Shown one piece after another: positions 36,833 through 44,242 of a stretch of 63,500 bases of DNA. The translations under genes were made by a program, and so were the position numbers. Source of the DNA: Prochlorococcus sp. AG-402-A08 (GTDB taxonomy: Bacteria; Cyanobacteriota; Cyanobacteriia; PCC-6307; Cyanobiaceae); the NCBI GenBank assembly GCA_003279585.1, contig QCHH01000007.1, positions 1-63,500 on the forward strand, read 5' to 3'. The notes below the pieces were generated by a model, which worked only from the letters and a program-made list of their open reading frames with translations, had not been told where the DNA came from and made no database searches. The first letter of the stretch is position 1, and each line of letters opens with the position of its first letter.

Positions 36833-37702
36833 ATGTATTTTCAGGACATAATATCAAGCCTAAATGATTTCTGGAGTGAGAAAGGTTGCTTGCTTCTTCA
36901 GCCGTATGATTTAGAGAAGGGTGCAGGGACGATGAGCCCTCATTCCTTTTTGAGAGCTATTGGTCCTGAACCTTGGGCTGTCGCTTATCCAGAGCCATGT
37001 AGGCGGCCAACTGATGGTAGATATGGAGATAATCCAAACAGAGCTCAACATTATTTTCAATACCAGGTTCTAGTTAAGCCTTCTTTAGATGGTATCCAAG
37101 AAATTTATTTGTCTTCTCTTGAAGCATTAGGGATTTCATCTAAAGATCATGATATTAGATTCGTTGAGGATAATTGGGAGTCTCCAACTTTAGGTGCCTG
37201 GGGAGTGGGTTGGGAGGTTTGGCTCGATGGGATGGAAGTTACCCAATTTACTTATTTCCAGCAATGTGGAGGTCTTGATTGCAAGCCTGTCTCGATTGAG
37301 ATCACATATGGCCTTGAGAGATTGGCAATGTATTTGCAAAATGTTGAAAGTATTTGGGACCTTTCCTGGAATAAAAATAATAAATATGGGGATATTTGGC
37401 TTCCTTTTGAAAAAGGGCAATGCAAGTATAATTTTGAAGAATCTAATTCGGATAATCTAAGGAAACTTTTTGAAATTTACGAGGAGGAGGCTCGTCAATT
37501 AATCGCTAAAAAATTACCAGCACCTTGCCTCGATTACGTTTTAAAATGTAGCCACACTTTTAATTTATTAGAAGCTCGAGGGGTCATTTCTGTTACTGAG
37601 AGAACAAAGATTATTGCAAGAATTCGATCTTTAGCTCGTAAAGTTGCTGAGGCTTGGTTAGAAGAACGAGAGGTCTTAGGGTTCCCTCTTTGTTCAAATT
37701 AG
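36833..37702 (+). CDS. glyQ: Glycyl-tRNA synthetase alpha subunit
   Basis: GlyQ is the catalytic half of the bacterial alpha2beta2 GlyRS. The 289-residue product carries [40 protein letters not shown] and [13 protein letters not shown], plus [20 protein letters not shown], all diagnostic. The beta subunit gene glyS is not in the window, so the subunits are unlinked here. Confidence 0.97.
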   Translation: MYFQDIISSLNDFWSEKGCLLLQPYDLEKGAGTMSPHSFLRAIGPEPWAVAYPEPCRRPTDGRYGDNPNRAQHYFQYQVLVKPSLDGIQEIYLSSLEALGISSKDHDIRFVEDNWESPTLGAWGVGWEVWLDGMEVTQFTYFQQCGGLDCKPVSIEITYGLERLAMYLQNVESIWDLSWNKNNKYGDIWLPFEKGQCKYNFEESNSDNLRKLFEIYEEEARQLIAKKLPAPCLDYVLKCSHTFNLLEARGVISVTERTKIIARIRSLARKVAEAWLEEREVLGFPLCSN

Positions 37703-37856
37703 TTATTAACAGGAAGTAATATGTTTGGTTTTTTAAGTAAAAATAGTTTCGTTTAATATCCAGACGCGTATCAAAAGATACTTTCATGATATTAGCCTCT
37801 GGAATGTCGTAATAAATACACTATTGTAAAGTTGACAATTTTTGTGTGAGGACACA

Positions 37857-39101
37857 ATGAAGCTTTTTCAGCGTTTGCTGGTGGCTCCTGCTGCTTTGGG
37901 CCTAATGGCTCCACTAGCTGCTAATGCCGACATTACTACCGTTTCAAGCGAATCAGATTTCAGCTCTGAAGTTATTCAAGCTCGTGTTGATGGCGTTGAA
38001 TCTCAACTCGGCGAAATCATGGCTGGTCAGTTCTCTTCAACTACAAAGATGAGTGGTAAGGCCGCTTTCATCCTTGGTTATGTTGATGATGACAATGAAA
38101 CTGATACAGATGAAATAACTGGTGAATATATGTACCAGTTAAATATGAACACAAGTTTTACTGGTGAAGACAATCTTTATGCCCGTATCAAAGCTGGTAA
38201 CGTAGGTGATCATTTCGGCGATTCTCGCCAAGGTACTTACTTGTCAGCAGCGAACACTAAAGGCGATGAGTTAAGGATCGATAAGCTTTGGTATCAATTC
38301 CCAGTAGGTGAAAGTCTTACAGTTTGGGTTGGACCAAAGATTGAAAACTACTACATGCTAGCTAGTTCTCCTTCAATCTATAAGCCTGTAATGAAGCAAT
38401 TTGCTTTAGGTGGCAATGGTTCGGCTTATGGGTCAAGTACAAGTCCAGGATTTGGTGTTGCTTGGACACAAGAAACAGAAGATCCTTCAGATGGTAGATG
38501 GGCTGTAAGTGCTAGCTACACTGCAAAAGATGGTGCGACTTCAGGTTCTGATAAAGGAATGTTTGGCGAAAAAACTAGAAATTTCGTCTTAACCAAAGTT
38601 GAATACGGTACACCTCAGTGGCAAGTTTCTCTTGCAACCTCATTTAAGGAAAATGGAGCAAGTGGTTATGATGGTTATTACCATTCAGCACTTGCAGATC
38701 ACAATGGAGACATAACTGCATATGCTCTTAGAGGATATTGGCAGCCTGAAGAGAATGGTGCTATCCCATCAATCCAGGTAGGTTATGACACAGCTACAAT
38801 GGATAGTCCTTCAGCTGGTGAAGCAGAGGACACAGCTGGTTGGATGGTAGGTCTTGGATGGAAAGATCTCTTTATTGATGGAAATAGAGCTGGAGTAGCA
38901 ATTGGTTCAAGAATGGCTGCAACTTCTATCAAAGGTGGTGGAACAGATCCAGCAGAAGACAATAGTGTTTGGGAAGCTTATTACACTTTCAAAGTTAATG
39001 ATGGTGTAAGTGTTACTCCTGCTATCTTCGGTGGATCAGACACTGAAGTAAGTGGTAAAGACCATACAGGAGCCGTTCTTTTAACTGAATTCAGATTCTA
39101 A
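37857..39101 (+). CDS. Outer-membrane porin (cyanobacterial Som/OprB-like), no SLH domain
   Basis: From ATG at 37857 the product has 414 residues with a signal peptide (MKLFQRLLVAPAALGLMAPL, then AANAD cleavage). A short helical part follows (SSEVIQARVDGVESQLGEIM), then GQFSSTTKMSGKAAFILGYV and a long series of Gly/aromatic beta strands ending in Phe (LLTEFRF), as in outer-membrane barrels. The N-terminal SLH domain of many cyanobacterial porins is absent, as in other Prochlorococcus porins. The open frame includes five residues upstream (37842), which are not needed. Confidence 0.92.
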   Translation: MKLFQRLLVAPAALGLMAPLAANADITTVSSESDFSSEVIQARVDGVESQLGEIMAGQFSSTTKMSGKAAFILGYVDDDNETDTDEITGEYMYQLNMNTSFTGEDNLYARIKAGNVGDHFGDSRQGTYLSAANTKGDELRIDKLWYQFPVGESLTVWVGPKIENYYMLASSPSIYKPVMKQFALGGNGSAYGSSTSPGFGVAWTQETEDPSDGRWAVSASYTAKDGATSGSDKGMFGEKTRNFVLTKVEYGTPQWQVSLATSFKENGASGYDGYYHSALADHNGDITAYALRGYWQPEENGAIPSIQVGYDTATMDSPSAGEAEDTAGWMVGLGWKDLFIDGNRAGVAIGSRMAATSIKGGGTDPAEDNSVWEAYYTFKVNDGVSVTPAIFGGSDTEVSGKDHTGAVLLTEFRF

Positions 39102-39116
39102 TTTTTTAATTAGTAC

Positions 39117-39147
39117 AAAAAAACGCCCTTTAAGGGCGTTTTTTTTC
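39117..39147 (+). terminator. Intrinsic terminator after porin, first of two
   Basis: AAACGCCCTTTAAGGGCGTTT is a perfect GC-rich hairpin followed by a T run. The flanking A run also makes it work on the minus strand. Confidence 0.95.
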
Positions 39148-39149
39148 AC

Positions 39150-39181
39150 TAAAAAGGCCCATTTTATTGGGCCTTTTTTTT
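39150..39181 (+). terminator. Intrinsic terminator after porin, second of two
   Basis: AAAAAGGCCC and GGGCCTTTTT arms around ATTTTATT are followed by Ts. It is immediately downstream of the first terminator and is bidirectional, so it also serves the convergent 82-residue protein gene. Confidence 0.95.
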
Positions 39182-39194
39182 GTAGATAATTGTT

Positions 39195-39443
39195 TTACCA
39201 GCAGTTTTCTCCTTCTCCTATGGGAATACAAACATCTGCTTTTTTAGCTTTTTTAGCAGCTTTTTGTGCGTCCTCGTCAAGCTTTCCATCTTCATCTGCA
39301 TCTTGATCAGTAGTCCATTCCTTTAGACCACCCATATCACTATGCTTTTCTCCAGCCATTGAATTGTTTGGAATTATGGCATTAGTAGCAGATAATGCCG
39401 CTGCTGCGGCTAGGAATATTCCTATTGGAGAGTTTTTGGCCAT
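39195..39443 (-). CDS. Small secreted protein with EF-hand-like loop
   Basis: The 82-residue product has a signal peptide (KNSPIGIFLAAAAALSATNA, possible cleavage at SMAG), an acidic loop DQDADEDGKLDE that fits one EF-hand calcium loop at most acidic positions, a Lys/Ala-rich helix, and a C-terminal CIPIGEGENCW with two Cys that could pair. Function unknown. Calcium binding is inference only. Confidence 0.7.
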   Translation of the reverse strand: MAKNSPIGIFLAAAAALSATNAIIPNNSMAGEKHSDMGGLKEWTTDQDADEDGKLDEDAQKAAKKAKKADVCIPIGEGENCW

Positions 39444-39529
39444 ATGTAATTAATTTTGCATTTATTTTGATAGCTTAAGCCTATTGGCGAAAGTTCATTT
39501 ATTACTTTCTTTTGTATAAATAGTCAAGT

Positions 39530-40195
39530 TCAGTCTCCTAGTCTTCTTAGGATATTGCTGTATGCCTGGAAAATTAAATCTAATTCATCGGATCTTCCAA
39601 ATTTTGCCAGTAAGCCTTTTGCTCCAGCATCAAGCCCAAATAAACAATTTCTATCTTCATTATTTTGTACATAGCTTTGAATCCAGCCTACACATACATA
39701 ACGTTCACCATCTTTGACTTCAGCAACAGAATGTAATTGTGTGCTTGGATAAATTATCATTTCTCCAGCAGCTAGTTTTATTTTTTCAGTTTTATTTATT
39801 GTTCGAATACATAACTCACCCCCGTTATAATCTTCAGGATCACTTAAAAATAATGTAAAAGATAGATCACTTCTTCCTGAGGGCATATAAGGGTTATCAA
39901 TGTGAGTTCCGTAGCCATCACCAGCAAGAGAGTGAGTAAACATGACTCCATGGATAAGGTTAGGTAATGTAAAACTTTTTAGAAGAGGATTTGAGACGAT
40001 TTTATTAACAATAAGATCTCTAAGCTCAATTGATAATTTTGAGCTTTTATCTAATTGAAAATTAGATTTTATTTTTGCGGCATGGCTTCCTGCAGTTTTT
40101 TTGCCATCTTGCCATGAGGATTTCTCTGCGTTTAGCTTTTGAATTACTTGAAGAGCTTCTGATTTCTCGATCAAAGAATGAGTCAAATATTCCAT
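39530..40195 (-). CDS. piuC: PKHD-type 2OG-Fe(II) dioxygenase, PiuC-like
   Basis: The 221-residue product has DGYGTHIDNPYMPSGRSDLS (HxD iron motif), SDPEDYNGGELCI, and YPSTQLHSVAEVKDGERYVC with the second His, plus the C-terminal helical part (NCLFGLDAGAKGLLAKFGRS). PiuC/YbiX proteins are Fe(II) hydroxylases often controlled by Fur and linked to iron uptake. It is divergent from the iron-binding protein gene idiA, with a shared dyad between them. Confidence 0.9.
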   Translation of the reverse strand: MEYLTHSLIEKSEALQVIQKLNAEKSSWQDGKKTAGSHAAKIKSNFQLDKSSKLSIELRDLIVNKIVSNPLLKSFTLPNLIHGVMFTHSLAGDGYGTHIDNPYMPSGRSDLSFTLFLSDPEDYNGGELCIRTINKTEKIKLAAGEMIIYPSTQLHSVAEVKDGERYVCVGWIQSYVQNNEDRNCLFGLDAGAKGLLAKFGRSDELDLIFQAYSNILRRLGD

Positions 40196-40225
40196 CTTTA
40201 ATTTCTAGCTTTAGTTGCTATCCTA

Positions 40226-40254
40226 AAGTATAAATAAGATATCAATTTATACTT
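40226..40254. promoter_or_regulatory. Perfect 10-bp-arm dyad between divergent iron genes
   Basis: AAGTATAAAT (40226-40235), a 9-base spacer, and ATTTATACTT (40245-40254). Each arm contains TATACT reading outward, so the dyad can supply the -10 box of both promoters: piuC leftward (40232-40227) and idiA rightward (40248-40253). A repressor bound at the dyad would control both; Fur is the obvious candidate from the gene content. No convincing -35 boxes are seen. Confidence 0.55.
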
Positions 40255-40339
40255 AAATACGTATCAAAGTTGCGAAGCTAGATTTAGCTCTGTCTTGTTG
40301 TCTAGTCTGTATAAAGATATTAATCCCTTCCCTAGATTA

Positions 40340-41365
40340 ATGAATTTAATTAAGCGTCTTTTTACTTCAGTAATAGCAGGTAGTCTTTTGTTTTCTTCAG
40401 GCTTTAACTCTGTTAAGGCCTCTGATAGAGAAGTAAGGATTTATTCAGGCAGACACTACAACACTGATAAGCAGATATACAAGAAATTCGCCGAGGAGAC
40501 TGGGATAAGAATCCGATTAATTGAGGCTACAGGTATTTCTTTAGTTGAAAGATTGAAAAGGGAAGGGGCAAATTCTAAAGCTGATGTGATTCTTCTTGTT
40601 GATGCTGCCAGAATAAGCAATGCTGCAAAAAGCGGTCTTCTTCAGTCATATAGATCAGATGAATTAGATAAAAATGTTCCAGTGGCATATCGAGATCCTC
40701 AAGCTAGGTGGTATGCCTTAACAAGAAGGGTTAGGGTTATGGTCGCCAATCCTAAAAAAGTTGATATCAATTCAATAAAAGATTACTCAGATCTTTCTAA
40801 TCCATCTTTGGAGGGACTTGTTTGTGTGAGAAAAAGGAGCAGTCCATACAATCAATCTTTGGTCGCTAACCAAATTGTAAATAAAGGAGAAGCAAAAACT
40901 AAAGAATGGTTAAAAGGTATGATTTCAAATATTTCTCAGCCTTTTTTCCCCGGTGATATAGGAGTTATAAGAGCTGTAGCTCAGGGCAAGTGTGGAGTGG
41001 GGATAGTTAATCACTACTATGTTTCAAGGATGCTCGCAGGTGTCAATGGTAGAAAAGATCAAAGGTTGGCTAAAAAAGTAAAAGTTCTTACTCCTAATCC
41101 TGCCCATGTGAATGTAAGTGCAGGTGGAATTGCTAGATATTCTGAAAATAAAGAAGAAGCTATTCAACTACTTGAATATCTTGCTTCTCCTGACGGGAGT
41201 AGTGGATTAGCAGGTCCGACATTTGAACATCCTTTAGTTGGTTATAATAAAACGGATGAAGTTACACAGTTTGGAGGATTTACGCCTGATGGTGTGACTA
41301 TTGATCAATTAGGAGCAAATAATAAAAAAGCAATAAACCTTATGAGAAAGGCAGGTTGGGACTAA
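40340..41365 (+). CDS. idiA: Iron-binding protein of Fe(III) ABC transport (IdiA/FutA)
   Basis: From ATG at 40340 the product has 341 residues with a signal peptide (LIKRLFTSVIAGSLLFSSGF). The body matches the IdiA/FutA ferric-iron-binding class: REVRIYSGRHYNTDKQIYKK, LRREGANSKADVILLVDAAR-type block (seen: KREGANSKADVILLVDAARI), the Tyr/Arg iron-site regions, and CGVGIVNHYYVSRML with the Tyr pair. It scavenges Fe(III) in the periplasm or protects PSII, depending on the paralogue. The frame is also open from 40295. Confidence 0.93.
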   Translation: MNLIKRLFTSVIAGSLLFSSGFNSVKASDREVRIYSGRHYNTDKQIYKKFAEETGIRIRLIEATGISLVERLKREGANSKADVILLVDAARISNAAKSGLLQSYRSDELDKNVPVAYRDPQARWYALTRRVRVMVANPKKVDINSIKDYSDLSNPSLEGLVCVRKRSSPYNQSLVANQIVNKGEAKTKEWLKGMISNISQPFFPGDIGVIRAVAQGKCGVGIVNHYYVSRMLAGVNGRKDQRLAKKVKVLTPNPAHVNVSAGGIARYSENKEEAIQLLEYLASPDGSSGLAGPTFEHPLVGYNKTDEVTQFGGFTPDGVTIDQLGANNKKAINLMRKAGWD

Positions 41366-41439
41366 ATAATTTAGAATTAAACTTTTAATTCTGATTATTA
41401 TTGAGAGAAAAGAGAAGATTGCTTTAAACTTATTTAAGG

Positions 41440-41526
41440 GGAGAGGTGGCTGAGTGGTCGAAAGCGAACGACTCGAAATCGTTTGATAGTTAAAACTATC
41501 CGTGGGTTCGAATCCCACCCTCTCCG
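41440..41526 (+). tRNA. tRNA-Ser (anticodon CGA)
   Basis: The 87 bases fold into a class II cloverleaf: acceptor GGAGAGG/CCTCTCC with discriminator G, anticodon stem AACGA/TCGTT around CTCGAAA giving anticodon CGA, a variable arm near GATAGTTAAAACTATC, and T-arm with GGGTTCGAATCCC. CCA is not encoded. It decodes UCG. Confidence 0.96.
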
Positions 41527-41762
41527 CATTTTTGAGTTTCCATATAGCCCCATGAAGTATCGGGATCTTAATTTTCTAGTTAGATATTAAGAATTCAAGG
41601 GAATTGTTGCTTTATTTGATTCCATAAAGTCCAATAGAGTGCCATTAAAGTATTAGGGATTTTTTTAAGGAGAGAAATTAAATGTGCTATGGAAATTATC
41701 TAATTTAAAATGTTAGGTTTTTATCGAATGCAAAGCATTTTCTTGAGATTTTGTCATCTGAA

Positions 41763-41921
41763 TTATTTCAACTCTTTTACAGAACCATCACTGCATTCTT
41801 GATAGCAATACCCTTTAACTGTTTCTGGACAGATTTTTTTACATGTGACTCCATTATTTCCGCATGCTGCTAAAAATGAACCAAGAAAAATGCTTGTTAA
41901 GACAATTGATAATTTCCTCAT
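41763..41921 (-). CDS. Cysteine-rich small lipoprotein
   Basis: ATG at 41921 to TAA at 41763 gives 52 residues: a signal (MRKLSIVLTSIFLGSFLAAC) ending in the lipobox FLAAC with Cys20 as the lipidation site. A 32-residue mature part with four more Cys (27, 31, 39, 43) follows, in VTCKKICPETVKGYCYQECS. The spacing suggests two disulfides in a compact fold. No known family. The gene sits between tRNA-Ser and its partial copy. Confidence 0.7.
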   Translation of the reverse strand: MRKLSIVLTSIFLGSFLAACGNNGVTCKKICPETVKGYCYQECSDGSVKELK

Positions 41922-42225
41922 AAAACTCTTTTTTAAATATATAAAAAATATTATTTAATTAATCTCGCAAAGTAAATCATCTGTAATAAGTCTTATTCGC
42001 TAAGTTGCACTTGGAGATTGTTTTATTTAATAATAATATTTAAATAAAATGAAGAAGAGATTGAGCTGTGGATAAAAAAATTGAGGGGTTAACACCCCCC
42101 TCTTCTTTGAGTTAAAGTTCGTCCCATCCTATCCCATTTACGTGCTGGGAATGTGCTAGTGAAAATTGACTTCAAGCAGATACTCGTAGTCCCATGTCAT
42201 TCTATATAGTTCCAAAATGTCCCAC

Positions 42226-42245
42226 TTCGAAGTACACCCTCTCCG
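42226..42245 (+). repeat. Partial duplicate of the tRNA-Ser 3' end (att-like)
   Basis: This segment reads TTCGAAGTACACCCTCTCCG, against TTCGAATCCCACCCTCTCCG in the tRNA T-loop and acceptor end (41507-41526): 17 of 20 bases agree. Tyrosine integrases commonly use tRNA 3' ends and leave such direct repeats. Confidence 0.5.
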
Positions 42246-42319
42246 TCATAGGCTGATCTTGTAGAGTTTGTTAGGTCAGCTACTTTCTACTATTCTTAAA
42301 TTTATTTTAGAATTTAATT

Positions 42320-42961
42320 ATGAATATACTTAAACAAATATACATAGTTTCAGTATTTATTTTGCTGAATTCTGTAAATGTCTATGCTAATGAAAAGTTT
42401 AAAGTTGATGGTGATATTTTACATTACAATACGGAACTAGCAGTAGATAACAATAATAAAGAAATCAATTGGGATGATGTTGACTATCTTTTAAAAACCT
42501 TAAAAGAGAACCCTAATATAAAAATACTTCATCTGACGAGTTGGGGAGGTTCTATTGATGCTGCTGCAGATATGGCAGATATAATTATTGATTTTGAACT
42601 TGATACGCATGTAAAAGAAATATGCTTTAGTGCTTGTCCTCTGTTATTAATAGGTGGAGAAATAAGAACATTAGAAAAAGGATCTAAGATTGGGTTTCAT
42701 CGAAGTTCTTGGGGCAGTGAGTCTATGAAAAATTATTATAAAGATAAGGAAAATCAAGAATATTATGGGTGGGAAAATGAATTTGATTTTTCATCTTGGG
42801 TATATGATGATTCACAAGAGTTGATATATAAACAGTTTAAATATTATCTAGAAAGAGGTGTTTCTCCTGAGTTTGTTATTGAAACAATGAGAGAACGTTC
42901 TGAAGATGGATGGTATCCAAGAAGAAAAGAATTATTAAAGGCGAACATAATAACAAAGTAA
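42320..42961 (+). CDS. Secreted ClpP/crotonase-fold protein (COG3904-like)
   Basis: The 213-residue product has a signal peptide (MNILKQIYIVSVFILLNSVN, cleavage after VYA), then a ClpP-like core: ILHLTSWGGSIDAAADMADI, EICFSACPLLLIGGEIRTLE with Ser in the nucleophile position, and GSKIGFHRSSWG with the His. Export sets it apart from cytosolic ClpP; COG3904-type periplasmic proteins have this layout. Substrate unknown. It follows the tRNA-Ser-associated region. Confidence 0.75.
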   Translation: MNILKQIYIVSVFILLNSVNVYANEKFKVDGDILHYNTELAVDNNNKEINWDDVDYLLKTLKENPNIKILHLTSWGGSIDAAADMADIIIDFELDTHVKEICFSACPLLLIGGEIRTLEKGSKIGFHRSSWGSESMKNYYKDKENQEYYGWENEFDFSSWVYDDSQELIYKQFKYYLERGVSPEFVIETMRERSEDGWYPRRKELLKANIITK

Positions 42962-43328
42962 TAATTGACCTGCCATACTTTTGCAGTACTTTTAACTGAT
43001 CCTCTCAGTAAATAATCTTCTTAAATTCAATTTCACTTTAATAATATGAGTCCTTTCTAAGTAATTAATCAGATCAAATTGTTTCTATGGAAATTAATTG
43101 AAAGGAGATTCAAATTGTTGTTGGATTTTCTTGTTGGATATGTTGTTGGATTTTTACACGATTTCTAATTATTCTTCCTCTTTTCTCCATGACCGTTCCT
43201 CCTGATCCAAAATTGCCGACGTCCCTTTGCATATTGCTCAGAAGTTGTTTTTCTTCTAAATATTTTCTTAAAGACTTTTAAGCTAATTATCTTCAATGTG
43301 ATTAAAATAAAATAGAGGTGTAAATCAT
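42962..43328. other. 367-base gap with a triple TTGTTGGAT repeat
   Basis: TTGTTGGAT occurs three times at 43118-43126, 43131-43139 and 43143-43151. A minus-strand frame (43165-43356) ends in a basic, Arg/Lys-rich stretch, but it overlaps the start of the next gene and I do not call it. Nothing else is supported. Confidence 0.4.
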
Positions 43329-43973
43329 TTGAAAAAAAAACTAGATGAGTCTTCATCCTTTTATGATGAAGTAATTAACTTGATTGATTTAGATGATTAT
43401 GATGGAGCCATAAAGTCTATTAAAAAGAATATCGATAGTCTTCAAACCCAAGATGATATTGCTTTAGCATATTTAAATTGTGGTTTTTTGAATGATAAAT
43501 TAGGAGACAATTTATCAGCAATAGATGACTTCTCAAGGTCAATTAGTTTTGAATCTAAAATAGAAATTATTAAACAAAGGTCTAAAGATATTTCATTTAG
43601 TGGGAGAAGTAATTCTAGGTATAAAAATGGAGATTATAAGAGAGCAATAGACGATAAAAGAAAAGCTAAAAAAATTAGGTTATTGGAAATTCATAAATCC
43701 AATAAATTAGATAATACTACAATAGACTATAAAAATATCTTGTTAGGTACGTTTATAAAAATTGATTTAGAACCAAAATATAAGGCTCTGATTAAATGTT
43801 CTAGTATACAAAAAAGTAAATATGATTTAATCGCAGATTATAAAAAAGTTATTAGTGAGAAAAAAAAAGAAGAGGTAATAAATAAATTAGAGCTTATTAG
43901 TGAATCAAAGTATAAAATTGGAGATTATAAAGGTTCTATTAAAGCTATGAGAAGAGCAGAGAAATATTATTGA
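43329..43973 (+). CDS. TPR-like protein, divergent
   Basis: The 214-residue product starts at TTG. It has TPR-like helical pairs: YDGAIKSIKKNIDSL, ALAYLNCGFLNDKLGDNLSA, GRSNSRYKNGDYKRAIDDKR and a C-terminal SKYKIGDYKGSIKAMRRAEK. These repeats (GDYK-[RG]-[AS]-I) match the TPR-2 type common in marine picocyanobacteria. It is Lys-rich and has no signal peptide. Probably a protein-interaction module. Confidence 0.7.
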   Translation: MKKKLDESSSFYDEVINLIDLDDYDGAIKSIKKNIDSLQTQDDIALAYLNCGFLNDKLGDNLSAIDDFSRSISFESKIEIIKQRSKDISFSGRSNSRYKNGDYKRAIDDKRKAKKIRLLEIHKSNKLDNTTIDYKNILLGTFIKIDLEPKYKALIKCSSIQKSKYDLIADYKKVISEKKKEEVINKLELISESKYKIGDYKGSIKAMRRAEKYY

Positions 43974-44000
43974 TTATCAAGAAGTTGGTTTTATTTGCTA

Positions 44001-44234
44001 TTACCAATAAGGATCACTGAAAAATTCAACATTAAGTTCCTTTTCGTTTGGAATTGTTGCGATACATGCACGTACTACTTTTCCGTTAACTTCTATTTCG
44101 CAAGCCCCGCAGCTTCCTCCTAGGCATCCAGTAGGGATGTTGATATTTGCATCATATGCAGCTTTTAACCATTCATCTCCAGGTAAGCAATTGCTTGATT
44201 TCTTGTTAGGCCAATTGATCTTTACATTTTTCAT
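44001..44234 (-). CDS. [2Fe-2S] ferredoxin-like protein
   Basis: The 77-residue product has the plant-type cluster motif Cys37-x4-Cys42-x2-Cys45 in PTGCLGGSCGACEIEVNG and a fourth Cys57 in VVRACIATIP. It is shorter than photosynthetic PetF (about 97 residues) and the spacing to the last Cys is short, as in small adrenodoxin- or reductase-partner ferredoxins. It starts eight bases after cobQ on the same strand, so co-transcription is likely. Partner unknown. Confidence 0.85.
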   Translation of the reverse strand: MKNVKINWPNKKSSNCLPGDEWLKAAYDANINIPTGCLGGSCGACEIEVNGKVVRACIATIPNEKELNVEFFSDPYW

Positions 44235-44242
44235 TTATTAAA

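Larger units (their letters stand above)
41527..42319. other. Putative remnant element beside tRNA-Ser
   Basis: About 790 bases hold only the small lipoprotein gene at 41763-41921. A hairpin-like GAGGGGT...ACCCCCCTC lies at about 42091-42110, and a partial tRNA-Ser 3' copy at 42226-42245. The 42110-42245 part is less AT-rich and has no intact frame. I read it as the scar of an integrated element; no integrase is present. Confidence 0.4.

Noticed and set aside
41309-41518. Minus-strand 69-residue frame starting MGFEPTDSF
   Set aside because: Its start is the antisense of tRNA-Ser, a well-known spurious ORF.
43165-43356. Minus-strand 63-residue frame ending in an Arg/Lys-rich stretch
   Set aside because: It overlaps the start of the TPR-like gene and has an AT-driven hydrophobic N-terminus. 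It cannot be separated from chance.
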